Source of the DNA: Hymenobacter puniceus
GTDB taxonomy: Bacteria; Bacteroidota; Bacteroidia; Cytophagales; Hymenobacteraceae
DNA: 64,000 nt
Direction of reading: 5' to 3'
Assembly: GCF_014333525.1 (NCBI RefSeq)
Contig: NZ_JACSCX010000001.1
Span: 62,001-126,000, forward strand
Positions 44,508-52,751 of this stretch are shown here, piece by piece; the stretch's first letter is position 1, and each line of letters starts with the position of its first letter. Under the pieces are notes generated by a model. The model was not told where the DNA came from. It did not search any database and saw only the letters and a program-made list of their open reading frames with translations. The translations under genes and the position numbers were made by a program.

Positions 44508-46181
44508 CTACTCCTTGCGCACGCGCTCCAGCACCAGCTGGTTCATGGGGTTGGGCGTGAGGCCGCGCACGTTGTTTTGGGTAAGGCGCACCACTTCGTC
44601 GTAGTACACGGCTACTACCGGGCATTCTTCTACGATGAGGCGGTCCATCTGGCGGTAGAGCTCGTAGCGCTTTTCGGTGTTCTGCTCCAGCTTGGCCTGC
44701 TCGTAGAGGCGGTCGTAGGCGGGGCTTTTGAAGTGGGTTTTGTTGGGCCCGGCAGGTGCGAAGTTCTTGCTGTAGAACAAAGCCAGGTAGTTTTCTGCGT
44801 CGGGGTAGTCGCCGAGCCAGCTGCGAGTGAAGAAGGCGGCGCGGCCGTTGTCGATCAGCTCGCCGTGCGCCGCGCCCTGATTCACGTCGATTTCCACCTG
44901 CACGCCCACTTCGGCCCACTTTTTCTGGTAGTACTCGCAGTATTCCTTGGTCTCGGCGACGGTGCTTAGGCGCAGCTTCAGTGGCTTGCCAGGGCCGTAG
45001 CCAGCAGCTTTCAGCAAGGCCCGCGCCTTCTCGGGCTGGTAGGTGTAGCCGGGCACCAGCGTGGCGCTGAACGACGGCAGCGAGGCCGGCACGAAGCCCG
45101 AGTTGCCGGGCTTGCCCACATTGTTGAGGAAGTAGGCTAGAAACTCTGGCTTGTTGAGAGCATAGTTTAGGGCTTGGCGCACGCGCTTGTCGCGCAGGGC
45201 GCGGCCAGTTTCGGCGTTGTCGCCGCGCAGGTTGGCGGGGTCCTGTTGCATGCCCAGATACTCGGTGTTGAGGTAAGGCACTTTCTGCAGTTGAAATTTG
45301 CCCTGAAAATCCTCCCGCACCGTGCCGTCGGGGTACATGATTAGGTCACGGGAGCCGCTGCGGATGCCGCTCAGAAAATCCAGCTTGCCCTGCATAAAGG
45401 TCAGGAACTCGGTTTTGCGGTCCTGAATGAAGCTGATCTGCACGGCATCCAGGTACGGCAACGGCTGGCCCTGAGCGTCCTTTCTCCAATACGTAGGATT
45501 GCGGTGGTAGATGATGGCGTTGCCCTCGTCCCACTGCTTGAACACAAATGGGCCCGTTCCCACTGGATGCTCCCGGAAATCCTTGCCGTATTTCTGCACG
45601 GCCTCGCGCGGCACCACGTAGGCATAGGGCATCGTCAGGATACCCAGAAACGGAATGAACGGCTCCCGCAAATGAATGCGCAGCGTGGAGTCATTCGCGG
45701 CCACAAACGCCGTATCCGACGGCTCACCGGCGCTGGTTTCCAGCACTTTGCCCCGAAATATCCAACCGCCGGGACTAGCCGTGGGCCCGTCGAGCAGCCG
45801 CTTGAAGCTGTACACAAAATCCTGGGCCGTGACGCGCCGGCCTTTGCCGCCGGCAAACACCGCGTCGTCGTGGAAACGCACTTCGGGCCGCAACCAGAAC
45901 GTGTAGGTTTTGCCGTCGGGCGATATTTCGTAGCGCCGCGCCACCGATGGGCCGGGCCGCAAACTGTCGTCGAGGGCCACGAGGCCGTTGTAGAGCTGGG
46001 TGACGGCCCAGGTGTTGGCCTGGTTGCGGGCGAAGGCCGGGTCCAGCGAAGTCAGGCTTTCGGGCTGGTTGTAGCGGAAAACGCGGCGCGCATCAGTGGC
46101 TGGTGCGGGGCCCTGGCAGGCGGTCAGCCCCGTAAGCAACAAGAAGACAGCAACAGTAGCCAGGCGCGAAATCGGGAGCAT
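44508..46181 (-). CDS. Peptide-binding lipoprotein of ABC type (SBP family 5)
   Basis: About 557 residues, starting at MLPISRLATVAV with lipobox TGLTAC. Family motifs: FRYNQPESLTSLDPAFARNQANTWAVTQLYNGLVALDD, the lobe-one signature region RRYEISPDGKTYTFWLRPEVRFHD, AQDFVYSFKRLLD, VGTGPFVFKQW, RVRQALNYALNKPEF. Proteins of this family bind oligopeptides or related ligands for ABC import. No permease or ATPase gene is adjacent, so it may pair with a distant transporter. The 87-base divergent gap to the UPF0173 gene appears to hold both promoters. Confidence 0.92.
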   Translation of the reverse strand: MLPISRLATVAVFLLLTGLTACQGPAPATDARRVFRYNQPESLTSLDPAFARNQANTWAVTQLYNGLVALDDSLRPGPSVARRYEISPDGKTYTFWLRPEVRFHDDAVFAGGKGRRVTAQDFVYSFKRLLDGPTASPGGWIFRGKVLETSAGEPSDTAFVAANDSTLRIHLREPFIPFLGILTMPYAYVVPREAVQKYGKDFREHPVGTGPFVFKQWDEGNAIIYHRNPTYWRKDAQGQPLPYLDAVQISFIQDRKTEFLTFMQGKLDFLSGIRSGSRDLIMYPDGTVREDFQGKFQLQKVPYLNTEYLGMQQDPANLRGDNAETGRALRDKRVRQALNYALNKPEFLAYFLNNVGKPGNSGFVPASLPSFSATLVPGYTYQPEKARALLKAAGYGPGKPLKLRLSTVAETKEYCEYYQKKWAEVGVQVEIDVNQGAAHGELIDNGRAAFFTRSWLGDYPDAENYLALFYSKNFAPAGPNKTHFKSPAYDRLYEQAKLEQNTEKRYELYRQMDRLIVEECPVVAVYYDEVVRLTQNNVRGLTPNPMNQLVLERVRKE

Positions 46182-46199
46182 GAGAAAGGCGGAATCACG

Positions 46200-46218
46200 T
46201 ATATTTGCAACAAAGGTA
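46200..46218. promoter_or_regulatory. Back-to-back candidate -7 boxes in a divergent gap
   Basis: TATATTTG (46200-46207) faces the UPF0173 gene on the plus strand, and TACCTTTG (46218-46211, minus strand) faces the binding-protein gene. Both match TAnnTTTG fully and are separated by three bases. No TTG -33 boxes are evident, so the call rests on the -7 motifs and the divergent layout. Confidence 0.4.
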
Positions 46219-46268
46219 TCCGGTCTGGCCGTTGCGCCCTGTACTTGGCTTGCCGCTTTCCGCTCTTT

Positions 46269-46949
46269 ATGCATCTCACCTACTACGGTCACTCCTGCTT
46301 CCTGCTCGAAACCGGGGGCAGCACCCTGCTTTTCGACCCGTTCATTCGTCCGAACCCCTTGGCCAAAGACGTGGACGTGGACAGCATCAAGGCCGATTAC
46401 ATCCTGCTTAGCCACGGCCACCCCGACCACGTTGCCGACGCCGAGGAAATCGGCAAGCGCACCGGCGCCGACTTCGTGGGCATGGCCGAAGTGGTAGGCT
46501 GGTTTGGCGCCAAAGGTCTGAAAGCCACCTATGGCATGAACCTGGGCGGCACCGTGAAATTGCCCTTCGGGACCGTGAAAATGGTGGCCGCTGCGCACTC
46601 CAGCTCCATGCCCGATGGCTCCTACGGCGGTCTGGCGGGTGGTTTTGTGGTGGAAGCCGAAGGCAAAACCTTCTACTTCGCCGGCGACACCGCCCTCACC
46701 TACGACATGAAGCTGATTGCCGAGCGCCACCAGCTGGACTTTGCCATTCTGCCCATCGGCGACCATTACACCATGGGCATCGACGATGCGCTGACGGCCG
46801 CCGACTGGACCGGGGCTTCCAAAATCATTGGAATGCACTACGACACCTTCCCGCCCATCACCATCGACCAGGTACAGGCCCGGGCCAAGGCTGAGCAGGC
46901 CGGCAAAGAGCTGATGTTGATGCGCGTCGGCGAAACGATATTGTTGTGA
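46269..46949 (+). CDS. UPF0173 metal-dependent hydrolase (metallo-beta-lactamase fold)
   Basis: About 226 residues, starting at MHLTYYGHSCFLLE; a much longer upstream frame is only antisense to the neighbour. The metal site is LLSHGHPDHVADA (HxHxDH), with later AAAHSSSMPDG, FAGDTALTYDMK and IGMHYDTFPPI supplying further ligands. FDPFIRPNPLAKDVDVDSIK is typical of UPF0173. The substrate is unknown. The stop codon overlaps the first base of a perfect 30-bp inverted repeat. Confidence 0.95.
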   Translation: MHLTYYGHSCFLLETGGSTLLFDPFIRPNPLAKDVDVDSIKADYILLSHGHPDHVADAEEIGKRTGADFVGMAEVVGWFGAKGLKATYGMNLGGTVKLPFGTVKMVAAAHSSSMPDGSYGGLAGGFVVEAEGKTFYFAGDTALTYDMKLIAERHQLDFAILPIGDHYTMGIDDALTAADWTGASKIIGMHYDTFPPITIDQVQARAKAEQAGKELMLMRVGETILL

Positions 46950-47038
46950 GTTGTCAGTTGTTGGTTGTCAGTTGTCGGTTCTTCGACGACAGACGGCCTG
47001 CAACCTCCCCGACAACTGACAACCAACAACTGACAACT
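46949..47038. repeat. Perfect 30-bp inverted repeat, family E, before parA
   Basis: Arms 46949-46978 and 47009-47038 are perfectly complementary. Each contains TTGTCAGTTG twice, so the arms themselves are internally repetitive. The first base is the A of the upstream TGA stop, and the second arm ends eight bases before the parA ATG, so it would form the parA 5' leader. Confidence 0.9.
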
Positions 47039-47046
47039 AAAGCAAC

Positions 47047-47856
47047 ATGGGCAAAATTATTGCGGTAGCCAACCAAAAGGGCGGCGTGGGCAAAACCACC
47101 TCTTCGATCAACCTGGCGGCCTCGCTGGCTGCACTGGAATATCGGACGCTGCTGGTAGACGCCGACCCGCAGGCTAATGCCACTTCCGGCGTGGGTTTCG
47201 ACCCGAAGGACATCCAGAACAGCATCTACGAGTGCATGGTGGATGGCATCAATGCCCAGGACATCATCCTGCAAACCAACATCCTGCCCCACCTCGACCT
47301 GATGCCCTCCCACATCGACTTGGTAGGGGCCGAGGTGGAGATGATCAACCTACCCAACCGGGAGGAGAAGATGAAGGACGCGCTACGGCCCCTCGCCGAT
47401 CAGTACGACTTTATCATCATCGACTGTTCGCCATCCCTGGGCCTCATTACGGTGAATGCCCTTACGGCTGCGCACTCGGTAATCATTCCGGTGCAGTGCG
47501 AGTATTTCGCGCTGGAAGGCTTAGGCAAGCTGCTTAACACCGTCAAAATCATCCAGAGCCGCCTCAACGAAAACCTGGAAATCGAAGGCATTCTGCTCAC
47601 GATGTACGACGTGCGGTTGCGCCTCAGCAACCAGGTGGTAGAAGAAGTGAAGCTGCATTTCCAGCAGTTGGTGTTCGATACCATCATCCCGCGCAACGTG
47701 AAGCTAAGCGAGTCGCCGAGCTTCGGCATCCCGGTGATTCTGCACGACGCCGAAAGCAAAGGCTCTATCAGCTACCTCAACCTGGCCCGCGAAATCGTGG
47801 AAAAGAACGTGGAAGCCGCTGACACATCCGAAGCAGCCGAAGACGCAGCCGCGTAG
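47047..47856 (+). CDS. parA: ParA family chromosome-partitioning ATPase
   Basis: 269 residues. A deviant Walker A motif is present at the N-terminus ([23 protein letters not shown]), followed by [14 protein letters not shown] (Walker A'), [13 protein letters not shown] (Walker B) and [18 protein letters not shown]. This is the Soj/ParA chromosomal type. With ParB bound at parS it forms the DNA-bound gradient that moves origins apart. Its own 3' end has a terminator, so parB has a separate promoter despite the conserved gene order. The 5' leader contains a perfect inverted repeat. Confidence 0.97.
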   Translation: MGKIIAVANQKGGVGKTTSSINLAASLAALEYRTLLVDADPQANATSGVGFDPKDIQNSIYECMVDGINAQDIILQTNILPHLDLMPSHIDLVGAEVEMINLPNREEKMKDALRPLADQYDFIIIDCSPSLGLITVNALTAAHSVIIPVQCEYFALEGLGKLLNTVKIIQSRLNENLEIEGILLTMYDVRLRLSNQVVEEVKLHFQQLVFDTIIPRNVKLSESPSFGIPVILHDAESKGSISYLNLAREIVEKNVEAADTSEAAEDAAA

Positions 47857-47880
47857 TCAGGAGCTTATTATGTAAGAACG

Positions 47881-47915
47881 AACGGCCAGCAAAACATTTC
47901 TGCTGGCCGTTTTTG
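47881..47915 (+). terminator. Terminator after parA
   Basis: AACGGCCAGCA pairs with TGCTGGCCGTT around a nine-base loop and is followed by TTT. It separates parA from parB transcription. Confidence 0.8.
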
Positions 47916-48081
47916 ATTATGAAGATACCCTATCTCTCTCCTTCCACCGGTAGCAGAATGGGGCAACTAACTCCTATCAAACCACTGGGCTGCCTCGCTA
48001 CTCTCTATATAGGTTGACGCCCGTGTCAGGTACGATGGCAAAATCAGTGGTGGCTTTACATACTTTCCACAGCAGCTGAGC

Positions 48082-48109
48082 GTTCCACGATTTTTGCAGG
48101 GCGTGGAAC
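48082..48109. promoter_or_regulatory. Split parS-like site (ParB half-sites 12 bp apart)
   Basis: GTTCCACG (48082-48089) and CGTGGAAC (48102-48109) are the two halves of the canonical parS TGTTCCACGTGGAACA, but a 12-base spacer separates them. The halves can also pair as an 8-bp hairpin. It could be an operator for ParB near its own gene, a decayed parS, or a chance hairpin. Confidence 0.45.
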
Positions 48110-48139
48110 ATTTTTCTGTCGCCTTCCCCCGCGTTTGTG

Positions 48140-48147
48140 TATTTTTG
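48140..48147 (+). promoter_or_regulatory. Candidate -7 promoter box of parB
   Basis: TATTTTTG fits TAnnTTTG exactly, 43 bases before the ATG and just after the split parS-like site. No -33 TTG is evident. Confidence 0.35.
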
Positions 48148-48190
48148 AATCCCGCTGTCCGGCGCCTATGCCGGGGGGCAGTTTGCAGGT

Positions 48191-49156
48191 ATGTCAGAGA
48201 AGCAAGAAGAGAAATCCGTACCGGCTGCGCTTCCCGCAGCGGCAAAGCGCAAAGTTGGTGGCCTGGGCCGTGGCCTCAACGCCCTGATTGAAGGCAGCTA
48301 CGAGAAAAAGAGCGACCGGCTGGGACTGGTGCCGCACCCGGTAAACTCCGTCGGGCTGATTCCGGTGGGCCACATCGAAGCCAACCCCTACCAGCCCCGC
48401 ACGCACTTCGACCAGGAAGCCTTACAGGAGCTGGCTGAAAGCATCAAGGTGCAGGGTATCATCCAGCCTGTGACCGTGCGCCAAACCGGCACCAACGCCT
48501 ACCAGCTCATTTCGGGTGAGCGGCGTTTGCAGGCTTCCAAGCTGGCCGGCCTCGACACCATTCCGGCCTACATCCGGAAAGCCGACGACCAGCAGATGCT
48601 GGAAATGGCCCTCATCGAGAATATCCAGCGCGAAAACCTCAACGCCATTGAAATTGCCTTGAGCTACCAGCGCCTCGTGAGCGAGTGCAACCTCAAGCAG
48701 GAAGAGCTGGGCGACCGGGTGGGCAAAAACCGCTCGACCGTAACCAACTACCTGCGCCTGCTCAAGCTGCCACCCGATATCCAGATCGGACTGCGCGACA
48801 CGGCCATCAGCATGGGCCACGCCCGCGCCCTGATCAGCGTGGATAATCCCGAGCAGCAGCTGGACCTGTTTCACCGCATTGTGGCCGAGGAACTGTCGGT
48901 GCGACGCGTGGAGCAGCTGGTGCGCGCCGGCCTGAACCCCGCCACCAAGCCCGACGCAGCCGACGCCAAAGCCCCGCAGGACGCCACGCCGCAGGTACCG
49001 GTAGCAGAGCTGCGCCGCACCGAGCGCCACCTTACGGAACGTTTCGGCAGCCGTGTAATGGTGAAGCCTGGCCCCCAGGGACGCGGCGAAATCAAGATTG
49101 CCTTCGACTCGGTAGAGGATATGCAGCGTATCCTGCACATCCTGCAGCCAGCTTAA
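48191..49156 (+). CDS. parB: ParB/Spo0J chromosome-partitioning protein
   Basis: 321 residues. The N-terminal GLGRGLNALIEG motif contacts ParA. The CTPase region has IPVGHIEANPYQPRTHFD, GIIQPVTVRQTG and the CTP-binding ISGERRLQASKLAG. The helix-turn-helix part includes MALIENIQRENLNAIEIALSYQRLVSE and RVGKNRSTVTNYLRLLKLP. A C-terminal dimerisation domain follows an Ala/Pro linker (SRVMVKPGPQGRGEIKI). It loads at parS sites and spreads as a clamp. The DUF5683 gene follows ten bases after the stop. Confidence 0.97.
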   Translation: MSEKQEEKSVPAALPAAAKRKVGGLGRGLNALIEGSYEKKSDRLGLVPHPVNSVGLIPVGHIEANPYQPRTHFDQEALQELAESIKVQGIIQPVTVRQTGTNAYQLISGERRLQASKLAGLDTIPAYIRKADDQQMLEMALIENIQRENLNAIEIALSYQRLVSECNLKQEELGDRVGKNRSTVTNYLRLLKLPPDIQIGLRDTAISMGHARALISVDNPEQQLDLFHRIVAEELSVRRVEQLVRAGLNPATKPDAADAKAPQDATPQVPVAELRRTERHLTERFGSRVMVKPGPQGRGEIKIAFDSVEDMQRILHILQPA

Positions 49157-49166
49157 CCCTACGGGC

Positions 49167-49787
49167 ATGACCTACAGCGTCGGCATTTTACTGGCTTTAG
49201 TCATCACTGCACCGTTGTTGGTTCCAACACATGCCCGTGCTCAGCAGCCGGCGGCCGACTCTGTACGCCGTACCGAACGGCTCGCGGGGCTAGCTGTCAC
49301 GCGACCCGAGAAGGCCGGCATATTATCGGCGGTTTTACCCGGCGCAGGCCAACTGTATAACCGTCGCTATTGGAAGGTCCCCGTTGCCACTGGTCTGGTG
49401 GGTGGTGCGGTCTATATGCAGGTTCTGTACGGTCGCCGTTATCAGGAATACAAAACCGGATTTCTGCTGCGGCAGCGGGCGGCTGCCGGAGATGCCACGG
49501 CTATTGATACGGGTCCGCGCTCCGGCCAGGAACCCTCGAACACCGTTCAAAAGGCCCGCTTCTACTCCTACCGCACCATGCGGGATGTTTGGCTGGGCAT
49601 AACGGCAGCCACCTATGGCGTTCAGATTTTGGATGCAGTGGTGGATGCTCATTTGCACGACTTCGATATCAGCGACACACTCACGCTGCATTGGCGACCC
49701 TCATTGCTGCTAACGGCTACCGCAAGTTTGGCCCCTGGCTTAACTGTGACAGTAAATTCCCACGCCGCACGCGGCTTTCATAAGTAA
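49167..49787 (+). CDS. DUF5683 protein, paralogue 1
   Basis: 206 residues. A signal peptide (TYSVGILLALVITAPLLV to ARAQQ) is followed by the DUF5683 core: KAGILSAVLPGAGQLYNRRYWKVPVATGLVGGAVYMQVLYGRRYQEYKTGFLLRQ, a helical-hairpin membrane motif, then YRTMRDVWLGITAATYGVQILDAVVDAHLHDFDISD. It is a membrane-associated protein of unknown role. It lies ten bases after parB and six bases before its paralogue, in the conserved parB-DUF5683-dapB-lepB block, so it is probably part of one operon. Confidence 0.92.
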   Translation: MTYSVGILLALVITAPLLVPTHARAQQPAADSVRRTERLAGLAVTRPEKAGILSAVLPGAGQLYNRRYWKVPVATGLVGGAVYMQVLYGRRYQEYKTGFLLRQRAAAGDATAIDTGPRSGQEPSNTVQKARFYSYRTMRDVWLGITAATYGVQILDAVVDAHLHDFDISDTLTLHWRPSLLLTATASLAPGLTVTVNSHAARGFHK

Positions 49788-49793
49788 GGCGTG

Positions 49794-50447
49794 ATGAGCT
49801 ACCCATTTTCTCTTCTGCGGCTACTGGCTCCGATATTGCTTTTTATGGCATCGGCAGCGCATGCCCAAACTTCCGGCACGGATGTGGCGCCGACCACCGT
49901 TACGGCCGGGCCCGACTCAACGCAGGTAAGCACTGTCGTGGTGCCGGACTCGGTGCGGCGCACGGCGCGGCTATTTGGGTTGAAGATGACCAAGCCCACC
50001 AAAGCCGGTTTGTTGTCGGCGCTGCTGCCGGGGGCGGGCCAGCTCTACAACGGGCGCTGGTGGAAGGTGCCGCTGGCCGTGGGCGCCGTGGGCGGCACGG
50101 TGTATGGCGAAATCTTCTACCAACGGCTCTACACCGAGTTTGCCGATGGCTTCAATGCCCGCACCGACGGCGACCCGAACACCGTGGACACCGGCCCGCG
50201 CTCCAGTCTGCTCCGCTCTTCTGATGAAGTGAAGCGCAACCTGAATAGATACCGCACGCAGCGCGACACTTTCCTGGCCTACATTGCACTGGCCCACGCC
50301 GTGCAGATTCTCGACGCCGTGGTGGACGCCCATCTGCGCGACTTCGACATCAGCGACGACCTGAGTGTGCAGTGGGAGCCGTCTGTGCTGCGCATGCCTA
50401 CCGTGGCCGCGGCCCCCGGCGTCAACCTGACTTTAACATTTAAGTAA
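49794..50447 (+). CDS. DUF5683 protein, paralogue 2
   Basis: 217 residues from the ATG; a GTG one codon upstream is also possible. Signal peptide (MSYPFSLLRLLAPILLFMASAAHAQ), then KAGLLSALLPGAGQLYNGRWWKVPLAVGAVGGTVYGEIFYQRLYTEF and YRTQRDTFLAYIALAHAVQILDAVVDAHLRDFDISDDLS. The pattern matches paralogue 1 closely over the core, including the VVDAHL-DFDISD ending. The tandem pair could form a heterodimer, but the function is not known. Confidence 0.93.
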   Translation: MSYPFSLLRLLAPILLFMASAAHAQTSGTDVAPTTVTAGPDSTQVSTVVVPDSVRRTARLFGLKMTKPTKAGLLSALLPGAGQLYNGRWWKVPLAVGAVGGTVYGEIFYQRLYTEFADGFNARTDGDPNTVDTGPRSSLLRSSDEVKRNLNRYRTQRDTFLAYIALAHAVQILDAVVDAHLRDFDISDDLSVQWEPSVLRMPTVAAAPGVNLTLTFK

Positions 50448-50523
50448 CGTTGCTGGCAGCACACCGCCAAAGCTTACCTGCCATACTGGCGGCGCCCCGG
50501 CAGCAACCCGAAAACACCTTCGA

Positions 50524-51243
50524 ATGAAACTTCTGCTGATCGGCTACGGCAAAATGGGCCGGGCTATTGAGGCCCGCGCCGTGGCTCGTGGCCACGAGAT
50601 AGTAGGGATTGTTGATCCTTCCCATCCGGGCGTAAATATTGCCGACTTCAACCCCAGCAACGCCGACGCGGCCATTGAATTTACGCACCCGGATGCCGCC
50701 TTCACCAACGTCCAGGCCTGCCTGCGCCAGCGGTTGCCGGTGGTGTGCGGCTCCACGGGCTGGCTGCACCACTTCCAAGAAGCAGTGGACCTGTGCCAGC
50801 AGACCGACGGCTCGCTGTTTTACGCTTCCAACTACAGCGTGGGCGTGAACCTGTTTTTCCACTTCAACGAGTACATCGCCACCAAAATGCACCAGTTTGG
50901 GGGCTACGATGTGCAGGTGCGCGAAATCCACCATACCCAAAAGGTAGACCAGCCCAGCGGTACGGCCCTGACAGCGGCCGAAGCCATTCTGCGCCACTTC
51001 CCCACCAAGACCATCTGGCGCAACGAGCCAGCCCAGAAGCCCGAAGAACTGGCGGTGCTCAGTGAGCGAACCGATGCCGTCGTGGGCACGCACATCGTCA
51101 CGTACTCGTCGGAGGCGGATACGCTGGAACTCAAACACGAAGCCCATACCCGCGACGGATTTGTGGATGGGGCGCTGATGGCCGCGGAGTGGCTGCCCGG
51201 CCACCAGGGCGTGTTCGGGATGAAAGACCTGCTGGGGCTGTAG
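50524..51243 (+). CDS. dapB: 4-hydroxy-tetrahydrodipicolinate reductase
   Basis: 239 residues. The N-terminal NAD(P)H loop LIGYGKMGRAIEARA, the CGSTGWLHHF and NYSVGVNLFFHF segments, and the signature EIHHTQKVDQPSGTALTAAEAI (lysine and substrate-binding residues) are all present. The enzyme reduces the lysine and diaminopimelate intermediate made by DapA. It is shorter than the enterobacterial form, as is normal for Bacteroidota. It lies 76 bases after the DUF5683 pair and 112 bases before lepB. Confidence 0.97.
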   Translation: MKLLLIGYGKMGRAIEARAVARGHEIVGIVDPSHPGVNIADFNPSNADAAIEFTHPDAAFTNVQACLRQRLPVVCGSTGWLHHFQEAVDLCQQTDGSLFYASNYSVGVNLFFHFNEYIATKMHQFGGYDVQVREIHHTQKVDQPSGTALTAAEAILRHFPTKTIWRNEPAQKPEELAVLSERTDAVVGTHIVTYSSEADTLELKHEAHTRDGFVDGALMAAEWLPGHQGVFGMKDLLGL

Positions 51244-51355
51244 CAGCGTGGCGCTGGGGCAAGCCGATAAGCTGCGCCCATAACGCCCGCCAGCCCCTAT
51301 ATTTACTTTTCCGGCGCAGGCTGCTGCCTCTGCTACATTTCTTGTCTTTACCATC

Positions 51356-52540
51356 ATGGCCGTACAACAGTCCTGGGAAGAACGCATGAAGGCGGCTTCC
51401 GCTTCCAGCAAGCCCGTCACCGCCCGGAAGAAAGGCTTTTTCCGGGAGTGGGGCGACGCCATCCTGTTTGCGGTGGTGGCTGCCACGCTCATCCGCTGGG
51501 CCACGTTTGAGGCCTACACCATCCCGACGCCTTCCATGGAGGATTCGCTGCTGGTGGGCGACTACCTGTTTGTGAGCAAGCTGCACTATGGCGCCCGCAC
51601 GCCCCAGACGCCGCTACAGATTCCGCTCACGCACCAGACGCTGTGGGGCTTTGGCCTCAAGAGCTACTCCGATGCCATCCAGCTGCCCAGCTACCGTCTG
51701 CCGGGCTTCTCGGAAGTAAAGCGTGGCGACGTGGTGGTGTTCAACGTGCCCTTCGAGAGCCAGCACCCCGCCGACCTGCGCACCAACTACATCAAGCGGT
51801 GCGTGGCCGTGGCCGGCGACGTGCTGGAAATCAAGGATACGCAGGTGTTCATCAATGGCAAGCCAATGACGAACCCGCCGCAAAGCCAGAACCGCTACTA
51901 CCTGCAGGTGCCCCAGCCCAACGATGACCTATATAAGTCTTTCCAGGACCAGCACGTCACCAACTTCAACCGGCCCGATGGCAAGCCGGAGCCGATATTC
52001 GGCACCCAGGAGCCGACGTTCATGATTGATGCCACGCCGGCCACCGCCGATTTTTTCCGCAAGCAGCCCTACGTACGGGCCGTGGTGCAGGATAAGGCCG
52101 TGCCAGGCCAACCCGAAGCCGACGTTTTCCCGAACAACCCCGACTACCCGCAAAGCACGCCCCAGCCTCTCAACCTCTGGAACAAAGACAACTACGGCCC
52201 CCTGCAGCTACCCAAAGCCGGCCAGACCGTGCAGCTGACGCCGCAGAACACGCCCATGTACCAGAAAATCATCATGCGCTACGAGCACAACGAGGGCGTG
52301 ACGATGGCCAACGGCGTGCTGCTACAGAACGGCCAGCCGCTCAAGAGCTACACTTTCAAGCAGGACTACTACTTCATGATGGGCGACAACCGCCACGACT
52401 CGCTAGACTCGCGCTACTGGGGCTTTGTGCCCGCCGACCACATCGTGGGCAAGGCGGTGCTGATCTGGATGTCGGTAGACCCGTACGCTGATTTCCTGCA
52501 CAAAATCCGCTGGAACCGCTTATTCAATACGATTGACTAA
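51356..52540 (+). CDS. lepB: Signal peptidase I
   Basis: 394 residues. A cytosolic head (about 1-35) leads to one transmembrane segment (AILFAVVAATLIRWATF), then the catalytic PTPSMEDSLLVGDYLF (serine about S60) and NYIKRCVAVAGDVLEI (lysine about K147). Late motifs: FMMGDNRHDSLDSRYWGFVP and the box E region. The long insert between the lysine box and box E is typical of Bacteroidota and makes the protein longer than in enterobacteria. It cleaves signal peptides from exported proteins. The gene is followed by a large inverted repeat within five bases. Confidence 0.97.
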   Translation: MAVQQSWEERMKAASASSKPVTARKKGFFREWGDAILFAVVAATLIRWATFEAYTIPTPSMEDSLLVGDYLFVSKLHYGARTPQTPLQIPLTHQTLWGFGLKSYSDAIQLPSYRLPGFSEVKRGDVVVFNVPFESQHPADLRTNYIKRCVAVAGDVLEIKDTQVFINGKPMTNPPQSQNRYYLQVPQPNDDLYKSFQDQHVTNFNRPDGKPEPIFGTQEPTFMIDATPATADFFRKQPYVRAVVQDKAVPGQPEADVFPNNPDYPQSTPQPLNLWNKDNYGPLQLPKAGQTVQLTPQNTPMYQKIIMRYEHNEGVTMANGVLLQNGQPLKSYTFKQDYYFMMGDNRHDSLDSRYWGFVPADHIVGKAVLIWMSVDPYADFLHKIRWNRLFNTID

Positions 52541-52544
52541 CTAC

Positions 52545-52747
52545 CTGTCATTGCGAGCATATGGCGCATCAAACCAGTGTCGAAGCAATCCTTCCTCTCT
52601 TTTGAGCTAAGCAGCCCTAAGTAGAAAGCCCTCCGGCAATAGTGTAGCACACTAACGCCGGAGGGCTTTGTTGTAAGGCAAGTATCTGCCACGAGAGGAA
52701 GGATTGCTTCGACACTGGTTTGATGCGCCACATGCTCGCAATGACAG
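52545..52747. repeat. Large inverted repeat, family C, enclosing a terminator
   Basis: Arms of about 54 bp, 52545-52600 and 52694-52747, match with one or two mismatches; the arm includes TGTCATTGCGAGCATATGGC and GAAGCAATCCTTCCTC. The element begins five bases after the lepB stop and ends just before the ung stop (52752). An intrinsic terminator is in the middle. A decayed single arm is at 44455. Confidence 0.9.
52625..52671. terminator. Terminator inside repeat family C
   Basis: AAAGCCCTCCGGC pairs perfectly with GCCGGAGGGCTTT around a 19-base loop. It can end both convergent transcripts (lepB and ung). Confidence 0.8.
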
Positions 52748-52751
52748 CAGC

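Larger units (their letters stand above)
47916..48190 (+). other. parA-parB intergenic region
   Basis: This part of the 334-base gap has no gene of its own. It contains the split parS-like sequence at 48082-48109 and a -7 box, TATTTTTG at 48140-48147, 43 bases before the parB ATG. The stretch 47930-48080 is AT-richer than the neighbours and shows nothing else I can name. Confidence 0.6.

Noticed and set aside
45504..46268. Long N-terminal extension of the UPF0173 gene
   Set aside because: The extra 255 codons overlap the peptide-binding gene on the opposite strand, and the family start is at MHLTYYGHSC.
46949..47038. Possible phage attachment site or plasmid origin at the perfect inverted repeat
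   Set aside because: No integrase, replication initiator or tRNA target is adjacent, and the flanking genes are conserved chromosomal ones.
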